A DNA stretch of 20,345 nucleotides, taken from JANMZO01 sp031383405. Its GTDB lineage: Bacteria; Actinomycetota; Acidimicrobiia; Acidimicrobiales; JANYDT01. The position numbers and the translations under genes were made by a program. The stretch is from positions 1-20,345 of the forward strand of contig JANMZO010000183.1 in assembly GCA_031383405.1 (NCBI GenBank). Direction: 5' to 3'. Under the pieces are notes generated by a model. The model ran no database searches. It saw nothing but the letters and a program-made list of their open reading frames with translations, and had not been told where the DNA came from. Below, piece after piece: positions 8,452-14,956 of this stretch. Positions within the stretch are counted from its first letter, which is position 1, and every line of letters begins with the position of its first letter.

Positions 8452-9909
8452 TCAGAAATTGATGGCGCTGAGGTCGGGATACCAGGCCTTGCTGCGTTCG
8501 ACCGCGTCGCTCCAACGGTCACGATTGCTCACGTTCGTTGACGGCTCGACCGCCGCCACCGGCTTCCAGGTTGCTCCGATGTCGTCGACCGATCCCCAGG
8601 TCCCGGTCGCCAAGCCGGCAAGGAATCCGGCCCCAACCGCCGTAGCCTCCAGGACGGGCGAGATCTCTACGCGACGTTGGGACGCGTTGGCGAGCGCCTG
8701 AGCGAAGACCCGGTTTACGCTCATCCCACCGTCGATTCGTAGCGTAGAGATGCTGAGCCCACTGTCGCTTTGCGCCGCTTCGACCAGGTCGACGGCACGG
8801 TGGGCCACCCCTTCCAGAACGGCTCGGACAATTTCCGGACGCCCGGTACCGCGCGTCATGCCGGTCAGTGTTCCTCTCGCCCCGTAATCCCAGTGGGGGG
8901 TGCCCAGCCCAAGTAGGGCGGGAACGAACCATACGTCTCCAGTATCGGAGCATCGACCCGCGACCACTTCTGACTCCGCCGCCGTTGTGAGAATCTGCAG
9001 ATCGTCGCGGAGCCACTCGACCGCCGAACCTGCGGTGAGCATGGCCGCCTCCATACCCCATGTGGTCCGGTCGCCCCGACTCCACGCTGCGATCGGGAAG
9101 CAGCCGTTGGGCAACCGCCCGGCGGCCGGGCCCGGGGGCACGGGACCTGTGCACATGTCGAGCATTGCACCGGTCCCGAACGTGATCTTCGTGTTGCCGG
9201 GATACACGCAGGCCTGCCCGATCAGCGAACCCTGCTGGTCGCCGACCAGGGCGGTGAGCGCAGGGTGACCAGGCAGCGCGGTCGCTACCGCGAGGTCCCC
9301 GGACGAGGACACAATCCGGGGCATGACAGACATCGGTATGCGAAGGACGTCGAGCAGCGCCGCATTCCAGAACAGGTCGCCTTCGGTGCCGACGGCGATC
9401 AGGCCCGTCACTGCGGCGTTGGTGGTGTCGGTGATGTGGGCTTCGCCACGGGTGAGCGTCCATGCGATCCACGTATCAATGGTTCCGAAACAGAGGTCAC
9501 GGGATCGGTCAGGATCCACCTGGTCCAGGATATGGGCGACCTTCGTCGCCGACGCGTTTGGCGGGACCTGGAAACCCTGGGGCTGGAGCATCAGGCACGT
9601 GCCGATGGTTCGCAGATCCTGCCAGCCGAGTCCCGGGGCCACCGGCACCCCGGAGATTCGGTCCCAAACGATCGTCGACGCTCGTTGATTGGCAATGCCG
9701 ACGCTGGTGATGGTGCCGACTTCCGAGAGAACCTCAGTGCACATCCGAAGCACCGCGGCGGCCATGGCGGCGGCGTCGAACTCCAGTCCACCCGGAAATG
9801 GCGTTGAGGGGAGGAAGGGCTCGCGGCGCTCGGCTCGGAGGGATGCGTCGGGTTCGACCACCGCCACTCGGATGCTGCTGGTTCCGACATCGATGACCAA
9901 GTGCCCCAT
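8452..9909 (-). CDS. FGGY-family carbohydrate kinase, glycerol-kinase-like
   Basis: FGGY kinases phosphorylate a polyol or sugar with ATP. The 485-residue product aligns by eye with glycerol kinase: IDVGTSSIR at 6-14, GIANQRAST at 71-79, GWQDLRT at 95-101, the catalytic-base region GDQQGSLIGQ at 223-232 (D224), FGTGAMLDMCTG at 244-255, and IDGGMSVNR at 392-400. Several residues that contact glycerol in the E. coli enzyme differ: the Glu of NQRE is A77, the Tyr of PYFSGTK is N118, and the Phe of GTGCF is M249. Arg76, Trp96 and Asp224 are kept. The real substrate may therefore not be glycerol, and I give no symbol. No glycerol facilitator or glycerol-3-phosphate dehydrogenase gene is nearby. 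A TAGGCT box 8 nt upstream of ATG 9909 suggests a leaderless start. The 3' end faces the molybdoenzyme gene across 24 bp. Confidence 0.85.
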   Translation of the reverse strand: MGHLVIDVGTSSIRVAVVEPDASLRAERREPFLPSTPFPGGLEFDAAAMAAAVLRMCTEVLSEVGTITSVGIANQRASTIVWDRISGVPVAPGLGWQDLRTIGTCLMLQPQGFQVPPNASATKVAHILDQVDPDRSRDLCFGTIDTWIAWTLTRGEAHITDTTNAAVTGLIAVGTEGDLFWNAALLDVLRIPMSVMPRIVSSSGDLAVATALPGHPALTALVGDQQGSLIGQACVYPGNTKITFGTGAMLDMCTGPVPPGPAAGRLPNGCFPIAAWSRGDRTTWGMEAAMLTAGSAVEWLRDDLQILTTAAESEVVAGRCSDTGDVWFVPALLGLGTPHWDYGARGTLTGMTRGTGRPEIVRAVLEGVAHRAVDLVEAAQSDSGLSISTLRIDGGMSVNRVFAQALANASQRRVEISPVLEATAVGAGFLAGLATGTWGSVDDIGATWKPVAAVEPSTNVSNRDRWSDAVERSKAWYPDLSAINF

Positions 9910-9917
9910 GGCGCGTG

Positions 9918-9923
9918 AGCCTA
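9918..9923 (-). promoter_or_regulatory. -10 box of the FGGY kinase gene (leaderless type)
   Basis: TAGGCT on the minus strand ends 8 nt before ATG 9909, in the 58-bp gap after the small membrane protein gene. Confidence 0.4.
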
Positions 9924-9967
9924 CGTCGCCGAAGGTTAGCCAACCGGGTTTTCTGGCCAGCGAACCG

Positions 9968-10363
9968 CTACTTCAGACCCCGCTGGCGGGCCGCGGTGTT
10001 GGATACAAAGCCGCCGAAAACACCGCAGCAGGCAGCAAACACGATCGCGACGGCAATCCCCAAGGGGTTGATGGATTTTCCGAACAGGAGCCGTTGCCCG
10101 ACGGATGCGATCAGCCCGGCGACGGCTGCGGCCGCCGCTCCGTTGGTGAGCGGGGCGCGGACCTCGAGGAGTCCGGCCCGAAACCCGCCCAGGACAAACC
10201 CGGCGATCGCTGCGGCCGACGCTACGGTCGACGCGGTCGCTTTCGTCCAATGGAGGAGCGCCCGCATCACGAGCGCACCTGCGAGTCCCAGGCTGACCAT
10301 GATGAGGGCGGTCACCGCGCCTCCGATAACGGCCGTTCGGGAAAGTGTCGAGTTGGGGTTCAT
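9968..10363 (-). CDS. Small four-helix membrane protein of unknown function
   Basis: The 131-residue product has four likely transmembrane segments, at about residues 12-35, 44-62, 72-90 and 102-122, rich in Ala, Gly and Val, with a short basic C-terminus (AARQRGLK). Its size and pattern resemble small conserved membrane proteins of the TIGR04086/YrzE sort, but I see no motif that would fix a family. It lies between the Nudix gene (39 bp upstream) and the FGGY kinase gene (58 bp downstream) on the same strand, so the three could be partly co-transcribed. A CACGAT box 6 nt before the ATG is a weak leaderless-type signal. The function is unknown. Confidence 0.7.
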   Translation of the reverse strand: MNPNSTLSRTAVIGGAVTALIMVSLGLAGALVMRALLHWTKATASTVASAAAIAGFVLGGFRAGLLEVRAPLTNGAAAAAVAGLIASVGQRLLFGKSINPLGIAVAIVFAACCGVFGGFVSNTAARQRGLK

Positions 10364-10402
10364 GGTCCTATCGTGTCGCGTTCTGCGTAGAGCCGGATCT
10401 GG

Positions 10403-10912
10403 TCAGCGAACCATCGCGAGTTCGGTGGCGATAGCCGACTCCACTCCCGAATCGAGAGCGCCGCTGAGATAGCGGCACGCGTCGTCGAGTGGCGGACGGT
10501 TCTCCCAGGTTGACCACATGAAATCCGCTATTTCCCAACCGGTTGTGGGAGGCAAACCCTCGGCCGGATCTGCCAAGGCAATGAAGAAGTGGTCCCGTCG
10601 ATGGCTGAACTCGCGGGTCGCGATCAGGCGCGGCGAGGTACTGAGCACGAGACCGGTCTCCTCCCGGACCTCACGCGCACACGCCGCCACTGGATCCTCA
10701 CCGGACTCGGCGTAGCCGCCTGGCATCGACCAGCCGTTGCGGTAGCTCGCCCTCACGAAGGCCACGAGTCCCTCGGGGCTAACGACGACGCACATCGTTG
10801 CCGCGGTTCTCGGTCCGCCGAGTCTCGATGCAGCGACGCGGATCGCAAGGCGAAGAAGGCCCGGCAACTCTCGAAGTGGAGGGCGTGCATCTCGTGCAGG
10901 AAAAGCAGCCAT
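10403..10912 (-). CDS. Nudix hydrolase
   Basis: Nudix enzymes hydrolyse a nucleoside diphosphate linked to another group, using metal ions bound by the Nudix box. The box is complete here: G66, five residues, E72, seven residues, then REVREETGL at 80-88. The 169-residue product places it after a typical N-terminal strand (ATMCVVVSPEGLVAFVRASYRNGWSMPGG). The C-terminal WSTWENRPPLDDACRYLSG is the usual closing helix region. The substrate cannot be told from the sequence; mutT-like clean-up or an ADP-ribose-type substrate are both possible. ATG 10912 is the annotated start; a CAGGCT box 6 nt upstream is a weak leaderless signal, and starts further inside (ATM near residue 40) would cut the first strand. 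Confidence 0.88.
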   Translation of the reverse strand: MAAFPARDARPPLRELPGLLRLAIRVAASRLGGPRTAATMCVVVSPEGLVAFVRASYRNGWSMPGGYAESGEDPVAACAREVREETGLVLSTSPRLIATREFSHRRDHFFIALADPAEGLPPTTGWEIADFMWSTWENRPPLDDACRYLSGALDSGVESAIATELAMVR

Positions 10913-11040
10913 GCCACCAGCCTGGCAGATGTTGCGAGCTCTGCTGAACTAACGTCGAGACGTAGTGGGGAGCGGTCGATGGTCACCGGTTTTTCGGGCA
11001 ACTGTCGTCAGGGGGGTCGATGCGTAAAGTATTGGTGACT

Positions 11041-11053
11041 AACAAGAGTTGTT
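11041..11053. promoter_or_regulatory. Candidate operator upstream of the Fur-family gene
   Basis: AACAA and TTGTT flank GAG as a perfect inverted repeat in a locally AT-rich stretch, 32 bp before ATG 11086. Further out, CTAA (11039-11042) and TTAG (11056-11059) extend the symmetry. Autoregulation through an AT-rich dyad just upstream is usual for Fur and PerR regulators. The octamer CTAACAAG at 11039-11046 recurs at 11706-11713, next to the rubrerythrin ribosome binding site. Confidence 0.45.
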
Positions 11054-11085
11054 GATTAGGCGGAAGTTGTGCGAGACTCACAGTT

Positions 11086-11535
11086 ATGAGAAACACCGGT
11101 GAGCTGATCAGCAGATTCCGGGATCAGGGTCGGAAGGTCACCCCGCAACGCGAGCTGGTGTTTCGGATCCTTCAGAACAACACGCTCCATCCGACCGCTG
11201 AATCCGTGTACATGACCGCACTGCAGACGATGCCCACGATTTCGTTGAAGACCGTCTATCAGGTGTTGAACGACCTTCGTGATCTAGGTGAAATTCAGGC
11301 GATCGAAGTCGGGGGAGGCGCACTGCGCTTCGATCCCAACGTCGATGACCACCACCACCTGGTGTGTCGAACCTGCGGTGGTGTCACCGACGTCGATATC
11401 GACGCCTCGGGAATCGGGGTGGCCCGCTCCAAGCGGCACGGTTTCTCGATCGATGCGGTGGAGGTGGTGTTTCGGGGGGTCTGTATCCGCTGCAAACGAG
11501 CCGCCGAATCCGCTCGCGAGTCAGTAGTCCCGTAG
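11086..11535 (+). CDS. Fur-family regulator, PerR-like
   Basis: The 149-residue product has an N-terminal winged helix (RKVTPQRELVFRIL, then the recognition region SLKTVYQVLNDL at 53-64) and a C-terminal dimerisation/metal domain. Structural zinc would be held by C94/C97 and C133/C136. The regulatory site reads H35, D83, H89, H91 and D102, matching the B. subtilis PerR set (H37, D85, H91, H93, D104). The Asp at 83, rather than Glu, favours PerR-type peroxide sensing over classical Fur. It stands directly before rubrerythrin, which supports a peroxide or iron-redox role. A weak GAGACT box lies 7 nt before the ATG. The last codons run into a 15-bp tandem repeat that contains the stop. PerR versus other Fur subtypes is inferred. 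Confidence 0.9.
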   Translation: MRNTGELISRFRDQGRKVTPQRELVFRILQNNTLHPTAESVYMTALQTMPTISLKTVYQVLNDLRDLGEIQAIEVGGGALRFDPNVDDHHHLVCRTCGGVTDVDIDASGIGVARSKRHGFSIDAVEVVFRGVCIRCKRAAESARESVVP

Positions 11536-11565
11536 TCAGTAGTCCCGTAATCAGTAGTCCCGTAA
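11521..11565 (+). repeat. Three tandem 15-bp repeats spanning the stop codon of the Fur-family gene
   Basis: TCAGTAGTCCCGTAG at 11521-11535 is followed by two copies ending in TAA (11536-11550, 11551-11565). Each copy carries an in-frame stop, so changes in copy number would not lengthen the protein. A partial unit (TCCCGT) follows. Confidence 0.9.
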
Positions 11566-11581
11566 TCCCGTGGTGGGAGGT

Positions 11582-11598
11582 GGTCCGCGCTGCGGACC
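11582..11598 (+). terminator. Hairpin after the Fur-family gene, possible terminator
   Basis: GGTCCGC and GCGGACC form a perfect 7-bp stem with a GCT loop, 47 bp after the stop. No T-run follows, so termination is uncertain; it may only protect or structure the rubrerythrin leader. Confidence 0.35.
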
Positions 11599-11721
11599 GA
11601 ATGCACGGCGAGGCAACCTGCAGCACCAGGTCCGGGGGACAACTCGGTCCGTGACAACCCAGCCCGTTTCAAACAGTTCCTGCACCAACCCATCCAAATG
11701 AAAACCTAACAAGGAGTCACC

Positions 11722-12141
11722 ATGTCCCTCAAAGGAACAAAGACCGAGGCCAACCTCCAGCACGCGTTTGCCGGCGAGAGCCAGGCCAACCGTCGTTACC
11801 TGTACTTCGCCCAGAAGGCCGACATCGAGGGCTACCCCGACGTTGCCGGGCTCTTCAAGAACGTCGCCGACGGCGAGACCGGCCATGCCCACGGCCACCT
11901 CGAGTACCTGGCCACGCTCGGTTCGGGCGACCCGGCCACCGGCCTCGCGATCGGAAGCACCGAAGACAATCTGAAGGCGTCGGTCGCCGGCGAAACCTAC
12001 GAGTACACCGAGATGTACCCCGGGTTCGCGAAGTCGGCCCGTGAAGAAGGATTCGCCGAAATTGCGGACTGGTTCGAGACCCTCGCGCGAGCGGAGAAAA
12101 GCCACGCCGGTCGTTTCCAGAGTGGGCTCGACGCTTTCTAG
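11722..12141 (+). CDS. Rubrerythrin (diiron domain only)
   Basis: Rubrerythrins are non-haem diiron proteins that reduce hydrogen peroxide in the cytoplasm using electrons from a partner. The 139-residue product is a single four-helix ferritin-like domain. The expected ligands are present: E19 (FAGESQANRRY), E52 and H55 (GETGH), E91 and E94 (GETYEY), E125 and H128 (AEKSH). It has no cysteine at all, so the C-terminal rubredoxin domain of classical rubrerythrin is missing and an external electron donor is required. A strong AAGGAG Shine-Dalgarno (11711-11716) lies 5 nt before the ATG. Codon use is strongly biased to C-ending codons, suggesting high expression. It follows a PerR-like regulator and precedes an Fe-S protein that could be the donor. 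Confidence 0.93.
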   Translation: MSLKGTKTEANLQHAFAGESQANRRYLYFAQKADIEGYPDVAGLFKNVADGETGHAHGHLEYLATLGSGDPATGLAIGSTEDNLKASVAGETYEYTEMYPGFAKSAREEGFAEIADWFETLARAEKSHAGRFQSGLDAF

Positions 12142-12384
12142 CGCACCTTTGCAGAAGTGTCCTGAGCGTCGGACGCGCCAGACCTGCCTGTAAACCGGGT
12201 TGTCCCTCTTCCTCGACACTCAACGTACTTCCGCTCCGGTCCACTGATCCGAAAACGGCCACCGATATTCACGTCAGCACGACGTCACCGCAAGGGACAA
12301 AAAGACTGAGCGGAAATTAGCCAACGAATTTGCGTCCTCACGACGTCCGCGGGCACTGGAGCTAGTTTCCAGCTGTGCTGATGA

Positions 12385-12419
12385 GGGGCTGCGCACCCGC
12401 GTGCGCAGCCCCTGCTTTT
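12385..12419 (+). terminator. Strong intrinsic terminator
   Basis: GGGGCTGCGCAC (12385-12396) and GTGCGCAGCCCC (12401-12412) make a perfect 12-bp stem with a CCGC loop, followed by TGCTTTTC. It ends transcripts coming from rubrerythrin and separates them from the Fe-S/DUF3501 genes. No A-run precedes it, so it works on the plus strand only. Confidence 0.85.
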
Positions 12420-12462
12420 CACCCCTGCGGTTGGATCCGCAGCATGGCCGTTCGCGTGGACT

Positions 12463-12511
12463 CCCCGTCTGAGCAAATCCCCGTCTGAGCAAATCCCCGT
12501 CGGCGCAACAT
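12463..12511 (+). repeat. 16-bp tandem repeat
   Basis: CCCCGTCTGAGCAAAT occurs twice in perfect tandem (12463-12478, 12479-12494), followed by a degenerate third copy (12495-12511, CCCCGTCGGCGCAACAT). Confidence 0.85.
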
Positions 12512-12536
12512 CCCGGTCGAGCCGAGTTTCCCTGTA

Positions 12537-12560
12537 CAGGTGACCGCCCCGGTTCACCTG
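12537..12560. promoter_or_regulatory. Hairpin or dyad upstream of the Fe-S protein gene
   Basis: CAGGTGACCG (12537-12546) pairs with CGGTTCACCTG (12550-12560) around a CCC loop, with one bulged T. It lies 76 nt before GTG 12636. It could be an operator or a leader structure; no T-run follows. Confidence 0.35.
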
Positions 12561-12635
12561 ATCATGACCTTTCGCAGTTCGCACCCGGCCCTCCCCGTTC
12601 GTCGAACCAAAACCTCTCACCAAGGGAGTTACGCC

Positions 12636-13943
12636 GTGACCATCACCTACGATCCAACCCACCCGCTGTACTTCGATGAAGTCGACTTACGCCACGAAAT
12701 GAACCGGGTGTACGACCTGTGCCACGGCTGTCGTTTGTGTTTCAGCCTTTGCACCAGTTTCCCGACGCTGTTTGCGATCGTCGACGAAAAGCCCGACCAG
12801 AATGCGCATCTCATGACGCCGGCCGAGCAGGACAGGATTGTCGACGAGTGCTTCCAGTGCAAGATGTGCGACGTTCGATGTCCGTACACCCCGAGCCAGG
12901 GCCATGAATGGCAGCTCGATTTTCCGAGGCTCATGCTGCGAGCGTCAGCAATCCGGAAAAAGCACGACGGACGGTCCCTGACGGACCAGATCTTCGGACA
13001 CACCGATCTGCTCGGTAGGGTCGGATCCGCCACGTCGGCTATCGTAAACAAGTCGATAGGAACACCCGGATCTCCAATTCGGAATCTGATGTCGAAGACC
13101 CTTGGCGTGGCCAGCCAGCGCCTGCTTCCACCGTACGCGAAGGTCCGCTTCTCGACGTGGTTCAAGAAGCGATCGGCGCCGATTCTCGGCAATCATCAGG
13201 CCAAGGTGGCCGTGTTCCCGACCTGCCTGGTCGAATACCAGGCACCCGCCATCGGCCGGGATCTCGTGGCCGTGTACGAACGTAACAACGTCTCGTGTTC
13301 GCTCCCCGAAGGCATCGGCTGCTGCGGCGCTCCGTGGCTGCATTCCGGCGACTTTGAGAACTTTCGCGAAACGGCCCGCAAGAACGTCGGTCCGCTGGCC
13401 CGGGCGGTCAAGGCCGGGCACGACATCGTGGTTCCACAGCCCACGTGCGGTTATGTCCTGAAGAAGGACTACCCGGCCTACTTCAAAGGTGAACCAGAGC
13501 AGAAAGACGCTGAGTTGATCGGCGCTCACACCTACGACTCCTCGGAGTATCTGATCAAGCTTCACAAAGGCGAAGGCACGTCACTCGACACCGAATTCAC
13601 CGGATCCGTGCCGGCCACCACGACCTACCACGCCGCGTGTCACCTTCAGGCTCAGCAGGCCGGTCTCAAGAGCCGTGACCTCATGAAGCTGACCGGAACG
13701 AAGATCACGCTGGTCGCCAAGTGTTCGGGCATCGACGGAACCTGGGGATATCGCGAAGACAACTACGAGATCGCGAAGAAAGTCGCCAAGCCGCTTGGTG
13801 AAGCTGTCAAAGCCGCCAACTCCGAAGTCGTCACCGGCGACTGCCATCTGGCCAACGGTGCCATAACGGAGGAAACCGGAAGCGTTCCGATACACCCCCT
13901 GTCGTTCATGGCTCGGGCCTACGGCATCTCTGAAGGAGCTTGA
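12636..13943 (+). CDS. Fe-S protein with two [4Fe-4S] motifs and a GlpC/HdrD-like CCG region
   Basis: The 435-residue product begins with two ferredoxin-type clusters: C29-x2-C32-x2-C35-x3-C39 and C72-x2-C75-x2-C78-x3-C82-P. The C-terminal half resembles GlpC and the heterodisulfide-reductase D subunit. One cysteine-rich repeat is recognisable as GCCGAPW (C229, C230). The second is reduced: C335 in HAACHLQ and C363-Ser-Gly in place of CCG. Such proteins pass electrons between redox partners. Between rubrerythrin and DUF3501 it is a plausible donor for the rubredoxin-less rubrerythrin, which is an inference from context. GTG 12636 is chosen because AAGGGAG (12622-12628) lies 7 nt upstream; the open frame further upstream has no family character. 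No membrane segment is seen, so it should be cytoplasmic. Confidence 0.88.
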   Translation: MTITYDPTHPLYFDEVDLRHEMNRVYDLCHGCRLCFSLCTSFPTLFAIVDEKPDQNAHLMTPAEQDRIVDECFQCKMCDVRCPYTPSQGHEWQLDFPRLMLRASAIRKKHDGRSLTDQIFGHTDLLGRVGSATSAIVNKSIGTPGSPIRNLMSKTLGVASQRLLPPYAKVRFSTWFKKRSAPILGNHQAKVAVFPTCLVEYQAPAIGRDLVAVYERNNVSCSLPEGIGCCGAPWLHSGDFENFRETARKNVGPLARAVKAGHDIVVPQPTCGYVLKKDYPAYFKGEPEQKDAELIGAHTYDSSEYLIKLHKGEGTSLDTEFTGSVPATTTYHAACHLQAQQAGLKSRDLMKLTGTKITLVAKCSGIDGTWGYREDNYEIAKKVAKPLGEAVKAANSEVVTGDCHLANGAITEETGSVPIHPLSFMARAYGISEGA

Positions 13944-13945
13944 TC

Positions 13946-14590
13946 ATGACCGGAAACCCAACCGCGTCCTCAGCATCGACGCAACCCGGTCGCACGACGA
14001 AGCTGATGTTGAGCGACATAAGCGACGTTCGCGCCTACGAGCGCGAGCGGGACCAGTTGCGCGCCGACATGATCGACCTTAAAGAGAGGCGACGTGTGCA
14101 CGTGGGCACGGTCATGTCGTTTAACTTCGAGAACCGCTTCACGATGCGCTTCCAGATTCAGGAAATGGCCAGGGTCGAGAAACTTGTCACCGACGAAGGC
14201 ATCCAAGCCGAACTTGACGTCTACAACGCCCTTATCCCTGAACCGGGAAGTCTGAGCGCGACCTTGTTCATCGAGTGCACAACGAGCGATCAGATGCGCG
14301 AATGGTTCCCGAAACTGGTGGGCATAGAGCGCAGTATCGAGTTTCAAATCGGCGAAGGTTCTCATCAGACCGTCGCCCGGTGTGTCCCTGACGCTGCTCA
14401 CGAAGCCCAACTCACGCGTCAGGAAATGACCGCAGCCGTGCACTACATCAGCTTTCCGATCGGTGCCGAGCACATCGAAGCCTTCAGGGCCGGTCCGGTT
14501 CGCCTCGTCGTGACCCATCCCAACTACCGAGAAGAGACCGAACTCGGCGAAACCGCTCGCCAAGAGTTGTCGCTCGATCTTGCCGGGTGA
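13946..14590 (+). CDS. DUF3501 family protein
   Basis: The 214-residue product matches, as far as I can recognise it, the DUF3501 family, whose genes usually follow a rubrerythrin and a heterodisulfide-reductase-like Fe-S gene as here. Its function is unknown. Visible features are a charged helical start (YERERDQLRADMIDLKERRR), a conserved-looking block RVHVGTVMSFNFENRFTMRFQIQEM read in two parts around residues 51-75, and HYISFPIGAEHIEAF near 165-180. It has two Cys and no membrane segment. ATG 13946 is preferred: GAAGGAG (13932-13938) lies 7 nt upstream. The gene begins 2 bp after the stop of the Fe-S gene, which indicates translational coupling and one operon. Confidence 0.85.
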   Translation: MTGNPTASSASTQPGRTTKLMLSDISDVRAYERERDQLRADMIDLKERRRVHVGTVMSFNFENRFTMRFQIQEMARVEKLVTDEGIQAELDVYNALIPEPGSLSATLFIECTTSDQMREWFPKLVGIERSIEFQIGEGSHQTVARCVPDAAHEAQLTRQEMTAAVHYISFPIGAEHIEAFRAGPVRLVVTHPNYREETELGETARQELSLDLAG

Positions 14591-14651
14591 CGCGCCAGCC
14601 GGTGAGCGGTATTCGTGCTGGTCGGCCGGTCCGGCTGGTCTCGGCCGGCTC

Positions 14652-14665
14652 AAGTGAAATCACTT
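14652..14665. repeat. Short dyad upstream of whiB
   Basis: AAGTGA (14652-14657) and TCACTT (14660-14665) are perfect inverted arms around AA. It may be a regulator site; its role is unknown. Confidence 0.4.
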
Positions 14666-14679
14666 AGGTGAAGCAGCCT

Positions 14680-14705
14680 GGAATTCCTGGAGGGGCTCCG
14701 TTGTT
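14680..14705 (+). promoter_or_regulatory. Possible SigR/SigH-type promoter
   Basis: GGAAT (14680-14684), 18 bases, then GTT (14703-14705) matches the disulfide-stress consensus GGAAT-N18-GTT of actinobacterial SigR/SigH. It would start a transcript about 245 nt before whiB. The motif is short, so chance is a real possibility. Confidence 0.25.
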
Positions 14706-14746
14706 GTGATCATGAGGTCTTCATACTTTTCTCACGAGAGAGACGC

Positions 14747-14944
14747 ATGATCTCCGTAATAGTTTCGAGTCAGCCGAAGAAATCTCTCGTTGCGTGGGTT
14801 TCTGGTGACAAGATTTCCTCAACTGAACGATACGTCAGAAGAAATCCTCCCAGAGCACTGGACAGCGGCGGTTTTTGCGGTCCATACTCTTCGGCCCCCA
14901 ATCCTCGGACCGCCACCACACCGGCTCTTCCGAGACCCGAATAA
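14747..14944 (+). CDS. Possible upstream reading frame before whiB
   Basis: A 65-codon frame starts at ATG 14747, preceded by GAGAGA, and ends in a TAA (14942-14944) that touches the AAGGA ribosome binding site of whiB (14943-14947). That arrangement would allow translational coupling or control by a leader peptide. The product (starting MISVIVSSQPKK) has no recognisable family, and its codon use is not clearly coding, so it may be a chance frame. Confidence 0.25.
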   Translation: MISVIVSSQPKKSLVAWVSGDKISSTERYVRRNPPRALDSGGFCGPYSSAPNPRTATTPALPRPE

Positions 14945-14956
14945 GGATGTGAAGTA

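Larger units (their letters stand above)
12142..12635. other. 494-base gap between rubrerythrin and the Fe-S protein gene
   Basis: I see no protein gene here. The gap holds an intrinsic terminator (12385-12419), a 16-bp tandem repeat (12463-12511) and a hairpin (12537-12560). A long rubrerythrin 3' UTR or a separate small RNA could end at the terminator; no clear promoter for a small RNA was found. Confidence 0.6.
14591..14956. other. 366-base gap between DUF3501 and whiB
   Basis: The gap contains a GCCGG-T-CCGGC inverted repeat near 14620-14631, a short AAGTGA/TCACTT dyad, a GGAAT-N18-GTT motif and a possible 65-codon upstream reading frame. The part from about 14700 to 14850 is more AT-rich than its surroundings, as expected for a regulatory region of whiB. 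Confidence 0.5.

Noticed and set aside
8519..9472. 317-codon minus-strand frame
   Set aside because: A different reading frame of the FGGY kinase gene, dominated by Arg and Gly, with no family features.
11521..11565. CRISPR-like repeat
   Set aside because: The 15-bp units are directly adjacent with no spacers, so this is a simple tandem repeat. No CRISPR array or cas gene is seen in the window.
12945..13565. 206-codon minus-strand frame inside the Fe-S gene
   Set aside because: Shadow of a gene whose cysteine motifs are clear on the plus strand.
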